Below, piece after piece: positions 41,493 to 51,098 of a stretch of DNA of 64,000 nucleotides. Within the stretch, counting starts at the first letter, position 1, and each line of letters begins with the position of its first letter. Made by a program: the position numbers and the translations under genes. The notes beneath the pieces were generated by a model, which made no database searches, had not been told where the DNA came from, and was given only the letters and a program-made list of their open reading frames with translations. Source of the DNA: Chitinophaga solisilvae (GTDB lineage: Bacteria; Bacteroidota; Bacteroidia; Chitinophagales; Chitinophagaceae); contig NZ_JAABOK010000004.1 of NCBI RefSeq assembly GCF_009928525.1, forward strand, positions 530,019 to 594,018, in the 5' to 3' direction.

Positions 41493-42434
41493 ATGAACAA
41501 AGACCTGATTGCAAAATATTTCGCCGGACGCTGTACAGCAGATGAATCGAGGAAGGTGCAGCAGTGGCTGGACGAACAGGGACCTGAATGGGTGGATCAG
41601 TATATGGCTGCCCACTGGGACGCTGATGCAATTACTTCTACGGCGGAGGAGCGCTCCCGGCTGGCTGCGGGCATCATATCAATGGCGCCTGTACGAAAAG
41701 GCAGGACCCGCTGGCTGCGTATAGCCGTAGCCGCTGCCTGCATCACTGCTATTGCTGCCACCTGCTGGATATTACTGCCCGGCCGCACACAGGCGCTGGC
41801 ATGGACGGAAATAAGCAACAACAGTGATTCCATCAGAACCATACAGTTGCCGGATGCCTCTGTGGTTACACTGAACAAAACGGCCTCCCTGCGTTACTCA
41901 TCTGCCTACAACAGGAAAAACAGAATGGTGGTACTGGAAGGAGAAGCATTTTTTGAAGTAAGACCGGACGCCAACCGTCCCTTCCTCGTACAGGCAGGTA
42001 CGGCCACAGCCCGCGTATATGGCACCGCCTTTAACGTGAATGCCCTGCCGGGAGCGTCAGAACTCCGGGTAGCGCTGCAAAGCGGAAAGATCGGTGTTAC
42101 CTGCGACAGTAACAGCGCTGAAAAAATAATGACGCCGGGCCAGCTCCTGGTATTTAATAAACAGTCACACGAAATTACTATGCTGCAGTCGCCCGCTGAA
42201 AATGCTGACAGCTGGCGGAAAGGAGAGCTGCACTTTGTAAATGCACCTTTCCGGGATGTACTGCTGCAACTGGAAAACACCTACGGACTGCATGTGGTGT
42301 ATCATGGCCAGCCACAGCAGCAGACCGTAACCGCCAGCTTTCCGGCCGGTAACCTGCCGAAAGTGCTGCAACACCTGTCATTTATCTGGGAGCTTGACTT
42401 CCGTCAAAGGGGAGATAGTGTTTTCATAAAATAA
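41493..42434 (+). CDS. FecR-family anti-sigma factor
   Basis: A 313-residue anti-sigma factor. A short cytoplasmic domain (1 to about 70, 'LIAKYFAGRCTADESRKVQQW') precedes a transmembrane helix (about 73-93, 'IAVAAACITAIAATCWILL'). The periplasmic FecR domain has 'LPDASVVTLNKTASLRY', 'VLEGEAFFEVRPD' and 'ATARVYGTAFNVNALPG', and the end matches DUF4974 (FRDVLLQLENTYGLHVVY). It is divergent from its sigma gene and 92 bases before susC. Confidence 0.94.
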   Translation: MNKDLIAKYFAGRCTADESRKVQQWLDEQGPEWVDQYMAAHWDADAITSTAEERSRLAAGIISMAPVRKGRTRWLRIAVAAACITAIAATCWILLPGRTQALAWTEISNNSDSIRTIQLPDASVVTLNKTASLRYSSAYNRKNRMVVLEGEAFFEVRPDANRPFLVQAGTATARVYGTAFNVNALPGASELRVALQSGKIGVTCDSNSAEKIMTPGQLLVFNKQSHEITMLQSPAENADSWRKGELHFVNAPFRDVLLQLENTYGLHVVYHGQPQQQTVTASFPAGNLPKVLQHLSFIWELDFRQRGDSVFIK

Positions 42435-42526
42435 TTATTGCAACATATGCTATTACATGCATCGCCCACGGGCGGTGTAGGGAACTATTTCTGTCTTAAA
42501 AAAAGAAAAAACTTCAAATCAACAGT

Positions 42527-45500
42527 ATGAAAAAAAATCTGAAACGTTGGCTGCCAGGGATTTCCGGATGGCAATACCGCGCAAGGATTGGTTGTACAGC
42601 CCTGGTAATGGTGGCCGTGCTGAACGCCCATGTACAGGCGCAGTCCGTCCGCGTAAACCTGCAGGGATCAAACCTCGCAAAAGTGGTGGAAAGTCTGCAG
42701 AAACAGGCGCCTGGCTACCACTTCTCTTTTCAGCAACAGGCGCTGGAAAAAGTAAAGGTTGACAAGATCAACCTGCACCAGTCCAGTGTTAAAGACGCTT
42801 TGGAGTACCTGCAGAAAAATTACGGTCTTCAGTATCTGCTGGAGGGTAATATGGTGTCCGTGAAATATAATCCGGGCGCTGTCAGGGTGGCGGCAGATAA
42901 GCGCCAGCTGCAGGGGAAAGTGACAGATGAAAATAATTTATCCCTGCCGGGTGTAAGCATCATGGACAACCACGGCAGAATGCTGGGGATCACGGATGCT
43001 GCCGGCGTATTCATCGTGAAAGCCGATGTGGGCGCAGTGCTTACCTTCACCTATATCGGTTATGCGCCGGAGAAATACACCTTTGCCGGCAATGAAGAAG
43101 CCGTGCGGATAACGATGAAACAGAACAGCCGCGACCTGAACGGCGTAGTGGTAACGGCACTGGGCATTTCCCGCGAACAGAAAAGCCTGGGCTTCGCTAC
43201 GCAGAAACTGGATGGCAGCGCTGTCAGCAATGCACCTACCAACGGCTTCGTGAATGCGTTGTCCGGTAAGGTAGCCGGCCTGAATATCACTAAAGTCGGC
43301 GGCCCGATGGGTACCAGCCGCATTGTGCTCCGCGGTGAAAGTATTCTCGATGGTAAAGGTGGCGAAGCCATCCTCGTGGTAGACGGTGTTATTGTCAACA
43401 AAAATTTCAACGGTACCGGCCACCAGGGATATCTGGGAAATGACAGCCCTATCGACTTCGGTTCTCCGCTGACAGATATCAACCCGGATGACATCGAATC
43501 CATCAACGTGCTGAAAGGCCCCGGTGCAGCGGCCTTATACGGTGCGCGTGGCGCCGGTGGCGCTATCATCATCACTACTAAAAGCGGCTCCCGCAATACC
43601 AAAGGCCTGGGTGTAACACTCAGCTCCAACGTAGCGATGGATCAGATCAACAACTGGCCTGATTACCAGTACGAATATGGTCAGGGTACCAACAACGCCA
43701 AATATTATTCCTACGATAAAAACCTGGACGGCGCCGCTACCAATAGTACCAGTTCCGCATGGGGACCTAAGTTCAACGGACAATCCTACTTCCAGTATAA
43801 TTCTCCCGCAGATCCCGTTACCGGCAAAAGAACAGAGCGTACGCCCTGGGTGCCGTACAAAAATAACCGCAAGGACTTTTTCCGTACAGGCCTTACCGTT
43901 ACCAATACCATCGCCATCTCCGGCAGCAATGAAAAAGGAGATATGCGCCTTGGATTTACACAGATGCAGAATGACTGGATCATGCCTAATACAGGCTACA
44001 AGCGCTATGCATTGTCCTTCTCAGGCAATACCCAGGTGAGCAAGAAACTGTCCGTATCCGTGAAGATGGATTATACCAACAAAATTGCGGACAACCTGCC
44101 CAACTCGGGTTACAATAACCAGTCGCTGGCTTATTTTATCAACTTCCAGAATCCGAACGTGGACCTGAACTGGTACCAGCCATACTGGCTGCCAGGTAAG
44201 GAAGGAGTGGAGCAGAACCATCCGTTCAGCTCACTGATAGATAACCCCTATCTGATTGTGAATGAAATGATCAATGCTTCCAACCGGCATAACCTTACCG
44301 GTAACGTGATGGCGAAGTACAAAATCCTGGATAACCTGGAACTGATGGTACGCGGCGGCCTGGACTTCGGTTATGAATTCCGCAACCAGCGCCGTCCGAA
44401 GAATACCCAGAAATTCAAGGATGGAATGTACCGTCAGCAGACTGTTATGAACTATGAGAATAACAACGACTTCCTGTTACGTTATAACAAGAACATCGGA
44501 GCCGACTTCAACATCGTTGCCAGTGTAGGCGGTAACGTCAGAAATCAGCGCCGTTACTATACCAATCAGCGTGCCGACAAGCTCGCCGCGGTAGGTGTTT
44601 ACAATCTTGCCAACAGTAAAGATCCGGTGTTGTCCAGTTCTGACCGCCCGGTAGCGCAGGTAAACAGCCTGTATGCGTTTGTGAATACCTCCTGGAAGAA
44701 TAAATTATTCCTGGATCTCACCCTGCGCCGCGACCAGTCCAGCACGCTGCCGCTGCAGAACAATACCTTCTACTATCCGTCTGTGGCTGCCAGCGCTATC
44801 CTGAGCGATATGGTAAAACTGCCGGCGCAGATATCCTTTGCCAAGCTGCGCGCATCCTATGCGAGCGTAGGCTTTGATGCTCCTTTCGGTACCTATTCCC
44901 TGGAGAAGGATTACGAAGCAGGTTCCATCACCGGTACCATGGCGAACCCCAATACCATACCAAATCCCAACCTGCAGCCACAGCGCAATAACGCGCTGGA
45001 ATTCGGTACAGAGTGGCGATTCTTTAAAAATCGTGCAGGCGTTGACGTTACCTGGTACAAACAACGTGCAGTAAATCAGATCTCCAGTATTCCTATTGAC
45101 AGGTCTACCGGTTATTCCTATCAGCTGGCCAATGTGGGTATTGTAGAGAACAGGGGAGTGGAAGTAGTGTTGAATGTAACGCCGGTATTGCTGAAGAATT
45201 TCCAGTGGAAAACAACGGTGAACTGGGCGAGGAACCGCAACGAGGTGGTGAAGCTGAATCCTGAAGTAGGGACGGCCCTGATTATTGCTGAAGGTCCGCG
45301 TGGTACGCTCGAAGCCAGGGAAGGTCGTCCGCTGGGCGAGCTGTATGGTATCGGATTCCTCCGCAGTCCGGACGGGCAGATCGTATACAAAAACGGTCTG
45401 GCGCAGTTATCATCTGCAGCTACCTACCAGGGCAATGCCAACCCTGATTGGCGAGGCGGCCTGAACAACCAGTTCACCTATAAGAATCTGTCGCTCTCCG

Positions 45501-45979
45501 TATTATTTGATATGCGTAAAGGCGGAAAGATTTATTCCCTCACGCATGCTATCCTGGCGGAACAGGGTAAGATCAAAAAGACCCTGCCGGGCCGCGACAA
45601 TGGCCTGATCGGCGAAGGTGTAATGCTGGATGCCAGCGGTAAGTATGTGCCCAACACCGTGTTGGTAACCAACATGGATCAGTACTATAATGCTATCTAT
45701 GACCGTAATAACGTAGAGGCGAACACGTTTGATGCCTCCTATGTAAAGTTGCGTGAGATGGTGCTGAGCTACAAGATTCCGGCCAGCGTGTTCGGCCGCT
45801 CCTTTATCAAGGGTGCCGCCGTGAGCCTGTATGGCCGCGATCTGTTTGTATGGTCCGACTTCCCGGCCTTTGATCCGGAAACAGCGACCCTGAACAGCGC
45901 CGCTATTGTGCCTGGTTTCGAAACCGGTCAGTTTCCATCTACCCGTACAATGGGTGTCAACGTAAAAGTTAATTTCTAA
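42527..45979 (+). CDS. SusC/RagA TonB-linked outer membrane protein with STN domain
   Basis: A 1150-residue outer-membrane transporter. A signal region to about residue 38 (VLNAHVQAQ) is followed by an STN domain ('NLAKVVESLQKQAPGYHFSF' onward, about 42-108), a carboxypeptidase-like domain ('GKVTDENNLSLPGVSIMD'), the Ton region 'LNGVVVTALGISREQKSLGFA', and the plug 'VVDGVIVNKNFNGTGHQG'. The SusC signature 'LKGPGAAALYGARGAGGAIIITT' in pieces and the barrel end 'GVNVKVNF' are present. It is regulated through the upstream FecR/sigma pair. No carbohydrate enzyme is adjacent, but a metallopeptidase follows susD, so peptides are possible substrates. Confidence 0.97.
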   Translation: MKKNLKRWLPGISGWQYRARIGCTALVMVAVLNAHVQAQSVRVNLQGSNLAKVVESLQKQAPGYHFSFQQQALEKVKVDKINLHQSSVKDALEYLQKNYGLQYLLEGNMVSVKYNPGAVRVAADKRQLQGKVTDENNLSLPGVSIMDNHGRMLGITDAAGVFIVKADVGAVLTFTYIGYAPEKYTFAGNEEAVRITMKQNSRDLNGVVVTALGISREQKSLGFATQKLDGSAVSNAPTNGFVNALSGKVAGLNITKVGGPMGTSRIVLRGESILDGKGGEAILVVDGVIVNKNFNGTGHQGYLGNDSPIDFGSPLTDINPDDIESINVLKGPGAAALYGARGAGGAIIITTKSGSRNTKGLGVTLSSNVAMDQINNWPDYQYEYGQGTNNAKYYSYDKNLDGAATNSTSSAWGPKFNGQSYFQYNSPADPVTGKRTERTPWVPYKNNRKDFFRTGLTVTNTIAISGSNEKGDMRLGFTQMQNDWIMPNTGYKRYALSFSGNTQVSKKLSVSVKMDYTNKIADNLPNSGYNNQSLAYFINFQNPNVDLNWYQPYWLPGKEGVEQNHPFSSLIDNPYLIVNEMINASNRHNLTGNVMAKYKILDNLELMVRGGLDFGYEFRNQRRPKNTQKFKDGMYRQQTVMNYENNNDFLLRYNKNIGADFNIVASVGGNVRNQRRYYTNQRADKLAAVGVYNLANSKDPVLSSSDRPVAQVNSLYAFVNTSWKNKLFLDLTLRRDQSSTLPLQNNTFYYPSVAASAILSDMVKLPAQISFAKLRASYASVGFDAPFGTYSLEKDYEAGSITGTMANPNTIPNPNLQPQRNNALEFGTEWRFFKNRAGVDVTWYKQRAVNQISSIPIDRSTGYSYQLANVGIVENRGVEVVLNVTPVLLKNFQWKTTVNWARNRNEVVKLNPEVGTALIIAEGPRGTLEAREGRPLGELYGIGFLRSPDGQIVYKNGLAQLSSAATYQGNANPDWRGGLNNQFTYKNLSLSVLFDMRKGGKIYSLTHAILAEQGKIKKTLPGRDNGLIGEGVMLDASGKYVPNTVLVTNMDQYYNAIYDRNNVEANTFDASYVKLREMVLSYKIPASVFGRSFIKGAAVSLYGRDLFVWSDFPAFDPETATLNSAAIVPGFETGQFPSTRTMGVNVKVNF

Positions 45980-45997
45980 TCTAACATACGCGCATAT

Positions 45998-47446
45998 ATG
46001 AAAAAGTATCTGGTGTATCTGAGTGTGGCCATTGGTATTGGCATGAGCGTGTCCTGTACAAAGAAATTTGAAGACATGCAGCACAATCCGGAAACCCTGA
46101 AGGTAGTACCTGCAGGCAACTTCCTGAACTCCATCCTCTTCAATGGCGTCAATGCGGGGCTGCGTGAATCGCACCGCATCAATAATGAGCTGATGCAGGT
46201 GACCGTCAGCCAGGTGTCGTCCAGCGACTGGCACCGCTATATCATCAAAACTACGGAGTCCGACTACCCGTGGGAGAACTACTACATCACCCTCAATAAC
46301 GTAAAAGACATGCGCACTTCCGCAAAGCTGGCGGGAGAGCGGAACAGTGAAGCTATTGCCCTGACGCTCTGGGCCTGGATGTTCCAGCAGCTGACGGATA
46401 TTTACGGAGATATTCCGTATACAGATGCGCTCCGTGGGTATCCTGATAACCAGCTCCAGAACCGGTTTGACAGGCAGCAGGATGTATACGGCGACCTGAT
46501 CGCCAAGCTGGATACCGCCAATCGTTTATTCATTAACGATAGCATCAGAGGGCTGGAGCAGGGAGAAGACCTGCTGTTCAACAGCGCCGCTGTGCCTGCC
46601 GGTATGACTAAATGGAAGAAGCTCTGCAATTCCCTGCGCCTCCGTTTGCTGATGCGCATCGCGCATAAGTCAGACGCCGCGCGCCAGGAGTTGGCCAATA
46701 TGCTCGCCGACCAGCGGAAATACCCGGTGATGATGAACAATGACGAATCCGCTGTACTGAAGTATACCAACGTAAAACCTTTCCAGAACCCGTTCTTCAG
46801 CGCGCGTGACTACGATTTCAATACCGACAGAGGTATCGGTGCTTACTTCGTGGACGCCCTGAATTCCTGGAAAGACCCCCGTATCCCCATCTGGATACAA
46901 CCTGCCGGCGACGGCGCTTTCAGGGGACTGCCCAGCGGCTTCAGACCAGAAGTATTTGATACCGTAGCCTCCGTAAAGGCAGCCACCCTGCATGTCAACC
47001 TGAAAAAATCCAATCTCATCGGGACCATCATGACCTACGCAGAGGTGGAATTTATCAGGGCAGAAGCCATCCATCGCGGATATGCTCCCGGCAATGCGCA
47101 GACAGCCTACGAGAACGGCGTGCGCGCTTCCATCACCTACTGGGGCGCCAAAGTACCGGATGATTTCTTCTCCCGTGCCGGCATCGCCTATAACAACTCC
47201 CTGGAACAGATCTGCACCCAGAAATATTTTGCCCTTTTCTTCAACGACATGCAGCAGTGGTTCGAATACCGCCGCACCGGATTCCCTGCCATCCCACGCG
47301 GAGACGGTATCCCGGCGGGCACTAATATGCCGCAGCGTATGATGTACCCTATTATAGTACAAACCATCAACAGCGCCAACTACAACGATGTCATTGCCCG
47401 TCAGGGTGCGGATGCACTGGCAACGAAAGTCTGGTGGTCTAAGTAG
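45998..47446 (+). CDS. SusD/RagB-like lipoprotein (SusD_2 type)
   Basis: A 482-residue surface lipoprotein paired with the SusC 18 bases upstream. The signal ends in the lipobox SVSC with Cys20. 'LTLWAWMFQQLTDIYGDIPYTDAL' in pieces, 'KKLCNSLRLRLLMRIAHKSDAARQ' and the C-terminal 'AEVEFIRAEAIHRGY' plus 'LPAIPRGDGIP'-like ends match the SusD_2 group, often seen with peptide- or diverse-substrate systems. A long inverted repeat starts 13 bases after its stop. Confidence 0.94.
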   Translation: MKKYLVYLSVAIGIGMSVSCTKKFEDMQHNPETLKVVPAGNFLNSILFNGVNAGLRESHRINNELMQVTVSQVSSSDWHRYIIKTTESDYPWENYYITLNNVKDMRTSAKLAGERNSEAIALTLWAWMFQQLTDIYGDIPYTDALRGYPDNQLQNRFDRQQDVYGDLIAKLDTANRLFINDSIRGLEQGEDLLFNSAAVPAGMTKWKKLCNSLRLRLLMRIAHKSDAARQELANMLADQRKYPVMMNNDESAVLKYTNVKPFQNPFFSARDYDFNTDRGIGAYFVDALNSWKDPRIPIWIQPAGDGAFRGLPSGFRPEVFDTVASVKAATLHVNLKKSNLIGTIMTYAEVEFIRAEAIHRGYAPGNAQTAYENGVRASITYWGAKVPDDFFSRAGIAYNNSLEQICTQKYFALFFNDMQQWFEYRRTGFPAIPRGDGIPAGTNMPQRMMYPIIVQTINSANYNDVIARQGADALATKVWWSK

Positions 47447-47459
47447 GGAGTAATTATTA

Positions 47460-47587
47460 ATTATTAATTATGAATTACGAATTATGAATTATGAGTTGAG
47501 GCGAAGATTAAAGCGAATGATTGCAACCATTCGCTTTAATCTTCGCCTCAACTCATAATTCATAATTCGTAATTCATAATTAATAAT
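47460..47587. repeat. Long perfect inverted repeat after the second SusD
   Basis: 60-base arms (47460-47519 and 47528-47587) with an 8-base loop ATTGCAAC. Outer part is built of ATGAATT/ACGAATT repeats and the inner part is GAGGCGAAGATTAAAGCGAATG. It shares both modules with the element at 40578 but differs in sequence. No T-tract. It separates susD from the metallopeptidase gene. Confidence 0.93.
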
Positions 47588-47621
47588 ATATATTTAAGGC
47601 GTACCATGAACACTTCTAACA

Positions 47622-49568
47622 ATGACCACTTTTATGAAACGCTGCTCACTTGCTACAGTATTGCTCTGTGGAGGTATGCAATATGCGGGCGCTCAGCAGG
47701 CGCCGGTGTCTGCGAATTATGACCATCATGCCGCTTTCTCTCCCTTGTTCTATACTGCCGACGGGAATGAATTCAGAAGCTCCGGCGGCCAGCCCGGTCC
47801 TAAATACTGGCAGAATAGCGCCGATTATAAAATAGATGCTTCACTTGATACGTTGGAACATCGTATAACCGGTACCGTAGTCATCACCTATAAAAATAAC
47901 AGTCCGGACCAGCTGCCGTTTGTATGGCTGCAGATGGATCAGAACATCTTCCGCAGCGATTCCAGAGGAACGGCTACCGTAGGGGCTGTCGGTGACAGGT
48001 TCTCCAACCGTAACTATACCGGCGGCTTTGAGCTGAAAGAGGTAAGCCTGGTCAGCAACGGCAAAACAACGCCGGCCGACTACCTGGTGAATGATACCCG
48101 TATGCAGATACGGTTGAAAGATGCTATCAGAACAGGTGGCTCCCTGCAGATAAAAATTCAGTACAGCTACGTGATCCCGGAATACGGTACCGACCGCAGC
48201 GGCCGCCTGCAGAAACGCCACGGATGGATATACGAAATAGCACAGTGGTATCCGCGTATGGCCGTATACGACGATGTGCTGGGATGGAACAACATACCCT
48301 ATCTGGGCGCATCTGAGTTCTACCTGGAATATGGCAACTTCGACTACAGCATCACCGCTCCCGCTAATATGCTGGTGGTAGGCTCCGGCGCACTGGTGAA
48401 TGAAGCACAGGTACTGACACCCGCTGAGACCGCGCGCCTGGCTAAAGCGCGCAACAGCGATCAGACAGTTATGATCCGCGATACAACCGCCTTCTATAAA
48501 AATGCTGCCGGCAACCGCACCTGGCATTTCGTCTGCAAAAACTCACGTGATGTAGCCTGGGCAGCTTCCCGCGGATTCATCTGGGATGCGGCGCGTATCA
48601 ATCTCCCTGACGGGAAGAAGGCGCTGGCACAATCCGTTTATCCCGCAGAATCTGAAGGAACACATGCCTGGAGCCGTTCTACAGAATACGTGAAAGGCTG
48701 CATCGAACAATATTCCGGCAAATGGTTTCCCTACACCTATCCGGTAGCTACCAACGTTGCCGGCATCGTTGGCGGCATGGAATATCCGGGTATTGTATTC
48801 TGCAACTGGAAATCGGCCAGAGGCGGACTCTGGGGAGTGACCAACCACGAATTCGGACATAACTGGTTCCCGATGGTGGTCGGCTCCAACGAACGTAAAT
48901 ACGCCTGGATGGATGAAGGGTTCAACACCTTCATCAACGGTATTGCTACCGCCGCATTTAACAATGGTGAGTATAAAACCAACGTACCGGCGCAAAAACA
49001 GGCTGCCAGCCTGTTTTCCGCTAACGAAGAAAGCATCATGAATACACCGGATGTAATAGGTCTGCGCTACAACGGCGTTGCCGCCTATTACAAACCTGCA
49101 GCAGGACTGAATCTGCTCCGTAATGTAATATTAGGCCCCGAACGTTTTGACTATGCCTTTAAAGAATACATCAAACGCTGGGCCTTCAAACACCCGATGC
49201 CGACCGACTTCTACCGCACCATGGAAAATGCAGCAGGAGAAGACCTTTCCTGGTTCTGGCGCGGATGGTTTATCAATAACTGGAAAATAGATCAGGCCGT
49301 AAAAAGTGTTGCCTACATCCAGGACAACCCTGAAAACGGCGCCCTGATTACCGTTCAGAACCTGCAGCAACTCCCTATGCCAATCACCTTACTGGTAAAA
49401 CAGGAAAACGGTAAATCCGACACCCTGCGCCTCCCCGTAGAAATATGGCAGCGCGGCAGCAACTGGACCATCCGTTACCCATCCACATCCAGGCTCTCTG
49501 AAATAGTCATTGATCCCGAAGGCGCATTGCCGGACGTAAATGTGGGGAATAATACGTGGAAACCCTAA
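47622..49568 (+). CDS. M1-family zinc metallopeptidase
   Basis: A 648-residue exported peptidase. A signal peptide ends near 'YAGAQ'; the ATG at 47634 ([11 protein letters not shown]) is a good alternative start. The zinc site is HEFGH (409-413) with the third ligand Glu432 18 residues later (WMDEGFNTF). 'GGMEYPG' about 30 residues earlier replaces the GAMEN exopeptidase motif. The N-terminal beta domain contains '[20 protein letters not shown]'. It is probably a periplasmic or surface aminopeptidase-like enzyme. The C-terminal beta domain ends '[16 protein letters not shown]', common in Bacteroidota M1 proteins. Confidence 0.95.
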   Translation: MTTFMKRCSLATVLLCGGMQYAGAQQAPVSANYDHHAAFSPLFYTADGNEFRSSGGQPGPKYWQNSADYKIDASLDTLEHRITGTVVITYKNNSPDQLPFVWLQMDQNIFRSDSRGTATVGAVGDRFSNRNYTGGFELKEVSLVSNGKTTPADYLVNDTRMQIRLKDAIRTGGSLQIKIQYSYVIPEYGTDRSGRLQKRHGWIYEIAQWYPRMAVYDDVLGWNNIPYLGASEFYLEYGNFDYSITAPANMLVVGSGALVNEAQVLTPAETARLAKARNSDQTVMIRDTTAFYKNAAGNRTWHFVCKNSRDVAWAASRGFIWDAARINLPDGKKALAQSVYPAESEGTHAWSRSTEYVKGCIEQYSGKWFPYTYPVATNVAGIVGGMEYPGIVFCNWKSARGGLWGVTNHEFGHNWFPMVVGSNERKYAWMDEGFNTFINGIATAAFNNGEYKTNVPAQKQAASLFSANEESIMNTPDVIGLRYNGVAAYYKPAAGLNLLRNVILGPERFDYAFKEYIKRWAFKHPMPTDFYRTMENAAGEDLSWFWRGWFINNWKIDQAVKSVAYIQDNPENGALITVQNLQQLPMPITLLVKQENGKSDTLRLPVEIWQRGSNWTIRYPSTSRLSEIVIDPEGALPDVNVGNNTWKP

Positions 49569-49576
49569 TGGGGTTT

Positions 49577-49721
49577 AATTACGAATTGCGAATTACGAAT
49601 TACGAATGAAGCCCCGAAGATTTAAACGAAGATTAAAGATGACATTTAATACATATCATCTTTAATCTTCGTTTAAATCTTCGGGGCTTCATTCGTAATT
49701 CGCAATTCGTAATTCGTAATT
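49577..49721. repeat. Long inverted repeat between metallopeptidase and cbiA
   Basis: 66-base arms (49577-49642 and 49656-49721) with a 13-base loop. Outer ACGAATT modules carry one GCGAATT in different positions in the two arms, so the outer stem has two wobble-type mismatches. The inner part (AAGCCCCGAAGATTTAAACG, then AAGATTAAAGATGA) is perfect. It lies 8 bases after one stop and 3 bases from the other, between convergent genes. Confidence 0.93.
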
Positions 49722-49724
49722 ATT

Positions 49725-51020
49725 TCAAAACCCCATCACTCTCCCCATTCCTTCCACATCTTCTCCGAAATAAAAATGCAGATAACTTGCCAGGATGTTG
49801 CCGGTGTGAAACACTGGCGAAGACACTGGTTCGTGCCTGGCATTCAATACGCGTATATGCGGCGACGTTAGTCCGGGCGATGCCGTGTATTGAGAGTAAT
49901 GAAATTCATGTCCTTTCAGTAATACATCATTGATATGTACCTGGCGGTATCCCAGGGATAATTTTTTCTGTTGCATACTGGTGCTTACGGGCAGCAGACC
50001 GGCCATAGGATAGGTTTGCCCGCTTTCGTCGGTGATGCTGTTGCCCAGGTACATCATGCCGCCGCATTCAGCCAGTATTTTGCCCTGGTATTGCCGGAGG
50101 GCTGTTAACAGCGGCGTGTTGGCGGCCAGTGCTTCCAGGTGCAGTTCCGGGTAGCCTCCGGGAAAATAGAGCAGGTCTGCCGGTGGCAGCTGACGGGTGG
50201 TGAGCGGACTGAAATACGTTACTGTACCTAGTCTGGATAATGCGTTTATATTCTCCCGGTAAATAAAATTAAATGCTTCATCCTGTGCTACGGCTATACG
50301 CAGAGGACCGGCAGGGGTGTTGTCTGCCGCAGGAGCAGGGGGCTTTTCCCTGGAAGTGAGCTGCAGCAGCTGTTCCAGCTGAATATGTTTTTCCAGGTGG
50401 TCGGCGGCGGCGTCAATGATGTGGTTGTAGTCTGTTTCTGATGAGATATGCAGTCCCAGGTGACGGGAGGGGATATGTATATGTTTTTGTTCAGGAAGAT
50501 ATCCCAGTGCCGGGATACCTGCGTCAGCGGCGGCTTCTTCGAGAATACGGTAATGCGAGGGCGTATTGACGAAGTTGAAGATAACGCCGGCGATGGTTAT
50601 TTCCGGAAAGAAATTTTTATATCCGTACAGCAGTGCGGCAGCAGAATAGGCCATCGCTCTGGCGTTGACAACCAGTATCACCGGTATTTTCAGGAAGGCC
50701 GCCAGCGAAGCACTGCTGCCTTCCATCTTACGTGCGCCGTCAAACAATCCCATTACCCCTTCGGTGATGCTGACGTCAGCATCCGCGCTGTAGTGCGCAT
50801 AGAGGCGCCGTACATGTGCGTCGGACATCATGTACCTGTCCAGGTTAATGCTGGGGCGGCCGGCCGCCAGTGTATGATGTTTGGGGTCGAGGTAGTCCGG
50901 GCCGCATTTGAAAGGCTGTGCTTTCAGCCCCCTGCGTTGCAGGGCTCTCAGCAGCGCCAGTGTGACGGTGGTTTTACCTGCGCCGCTATGGGGCGCCGCT
51001 ATGATAAATTGTGGTTGCAT
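49725..51020 (-). CDS. cbiA: Cobyrinate a,c-diamide synthase
   Basis: A 431-residue amidotransferase that amidates the a and c side chains of (cobalt-)cobyrinate using Gln and ATP. The start at 51020 gives 'MQPQFIIAAPHSGAGKTT', placing the P-loop at the very N-terminus as in the family. Longer upstream readings add an unrelated stretch of about 99 residues and would run through the divergent promoter region. The domain order is a DTBS-like ATPase ('GPDYLDPKHHTLAAGRPSIN', 'EGVMGLFDGARK'), then a class I glutaminase with the Cys in 'ILAECGGMMYLG'. It is divergent from cobQ by 78 bases. Confidence 0.95.
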   Translation of the reverse strand: MQPQFIIAAPHSGAGKTTVTLALLRALQRRGLKAQPFKCGPDYLDPKHHTLAAGRPSINLDRYMMSDAHVRRLYAHYSADADVSITEGVMGLFDGARKMEGSSASLAAFLKIPVILVVNARAMAYSAAALLYGYKNFFPEITIAGVIFNFVNTPSHYRILEEAAADAGIPALGYLPEQKHIHIPSRHLGLHISSETDYNHIIDAAADHLEKHIQLEQLLQLTSREKPPAPAADNTPAGPLRIAVAQDEAFNFIYRENINALSRLGTVTYFSPLTTRQLPPADLLYFPGGYPELHLEALAANTPLLTALRQYQGKILAECGGMMYLGNSITDESGQTYPMAGLLPVSTSMQQKKLSLGYRQVHINDVLLKGHEFHYSQYTASPGLTSPHIRVLNARHEPVSSPVFHTGNILASYLHFYFGEDVEGMGRVMGF

Positions 51021-51026
51021 GTCCGG

Positions 51027-51034
51027 CAAAGATA
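51027..51034 (-). promoter_or_regulatory. TATCTTTG -7 promoter element of cbiA
   Basis: Exact TAnnTTTG match on the minus strand. It ends 6 bases before the cbiA ATG, the same close spacing seen at the desaturase gene, and supports the short start at 51020. Confidence 0.45.
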
Positions 51035-51066
51035 AGTGCGGGAAAGATTCTTTTGTGAAAGTTAAA

Positions 51067-51074
51067 TATCTTCG
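51067..51074 (+). promoter_or_regulatory. TATCTTCG -7-like promoter element of cobQ
   Basis: One base from TAnnTTTG and identical to the element before the cobalamin riboswitch. It lies 24 bases before the cobQ ATG at 51099. The -33 element is unclear. Confidence 0.35.
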
Positions 51075-51098
51075 TTGCTTCTTAAAGCAGGAATGATT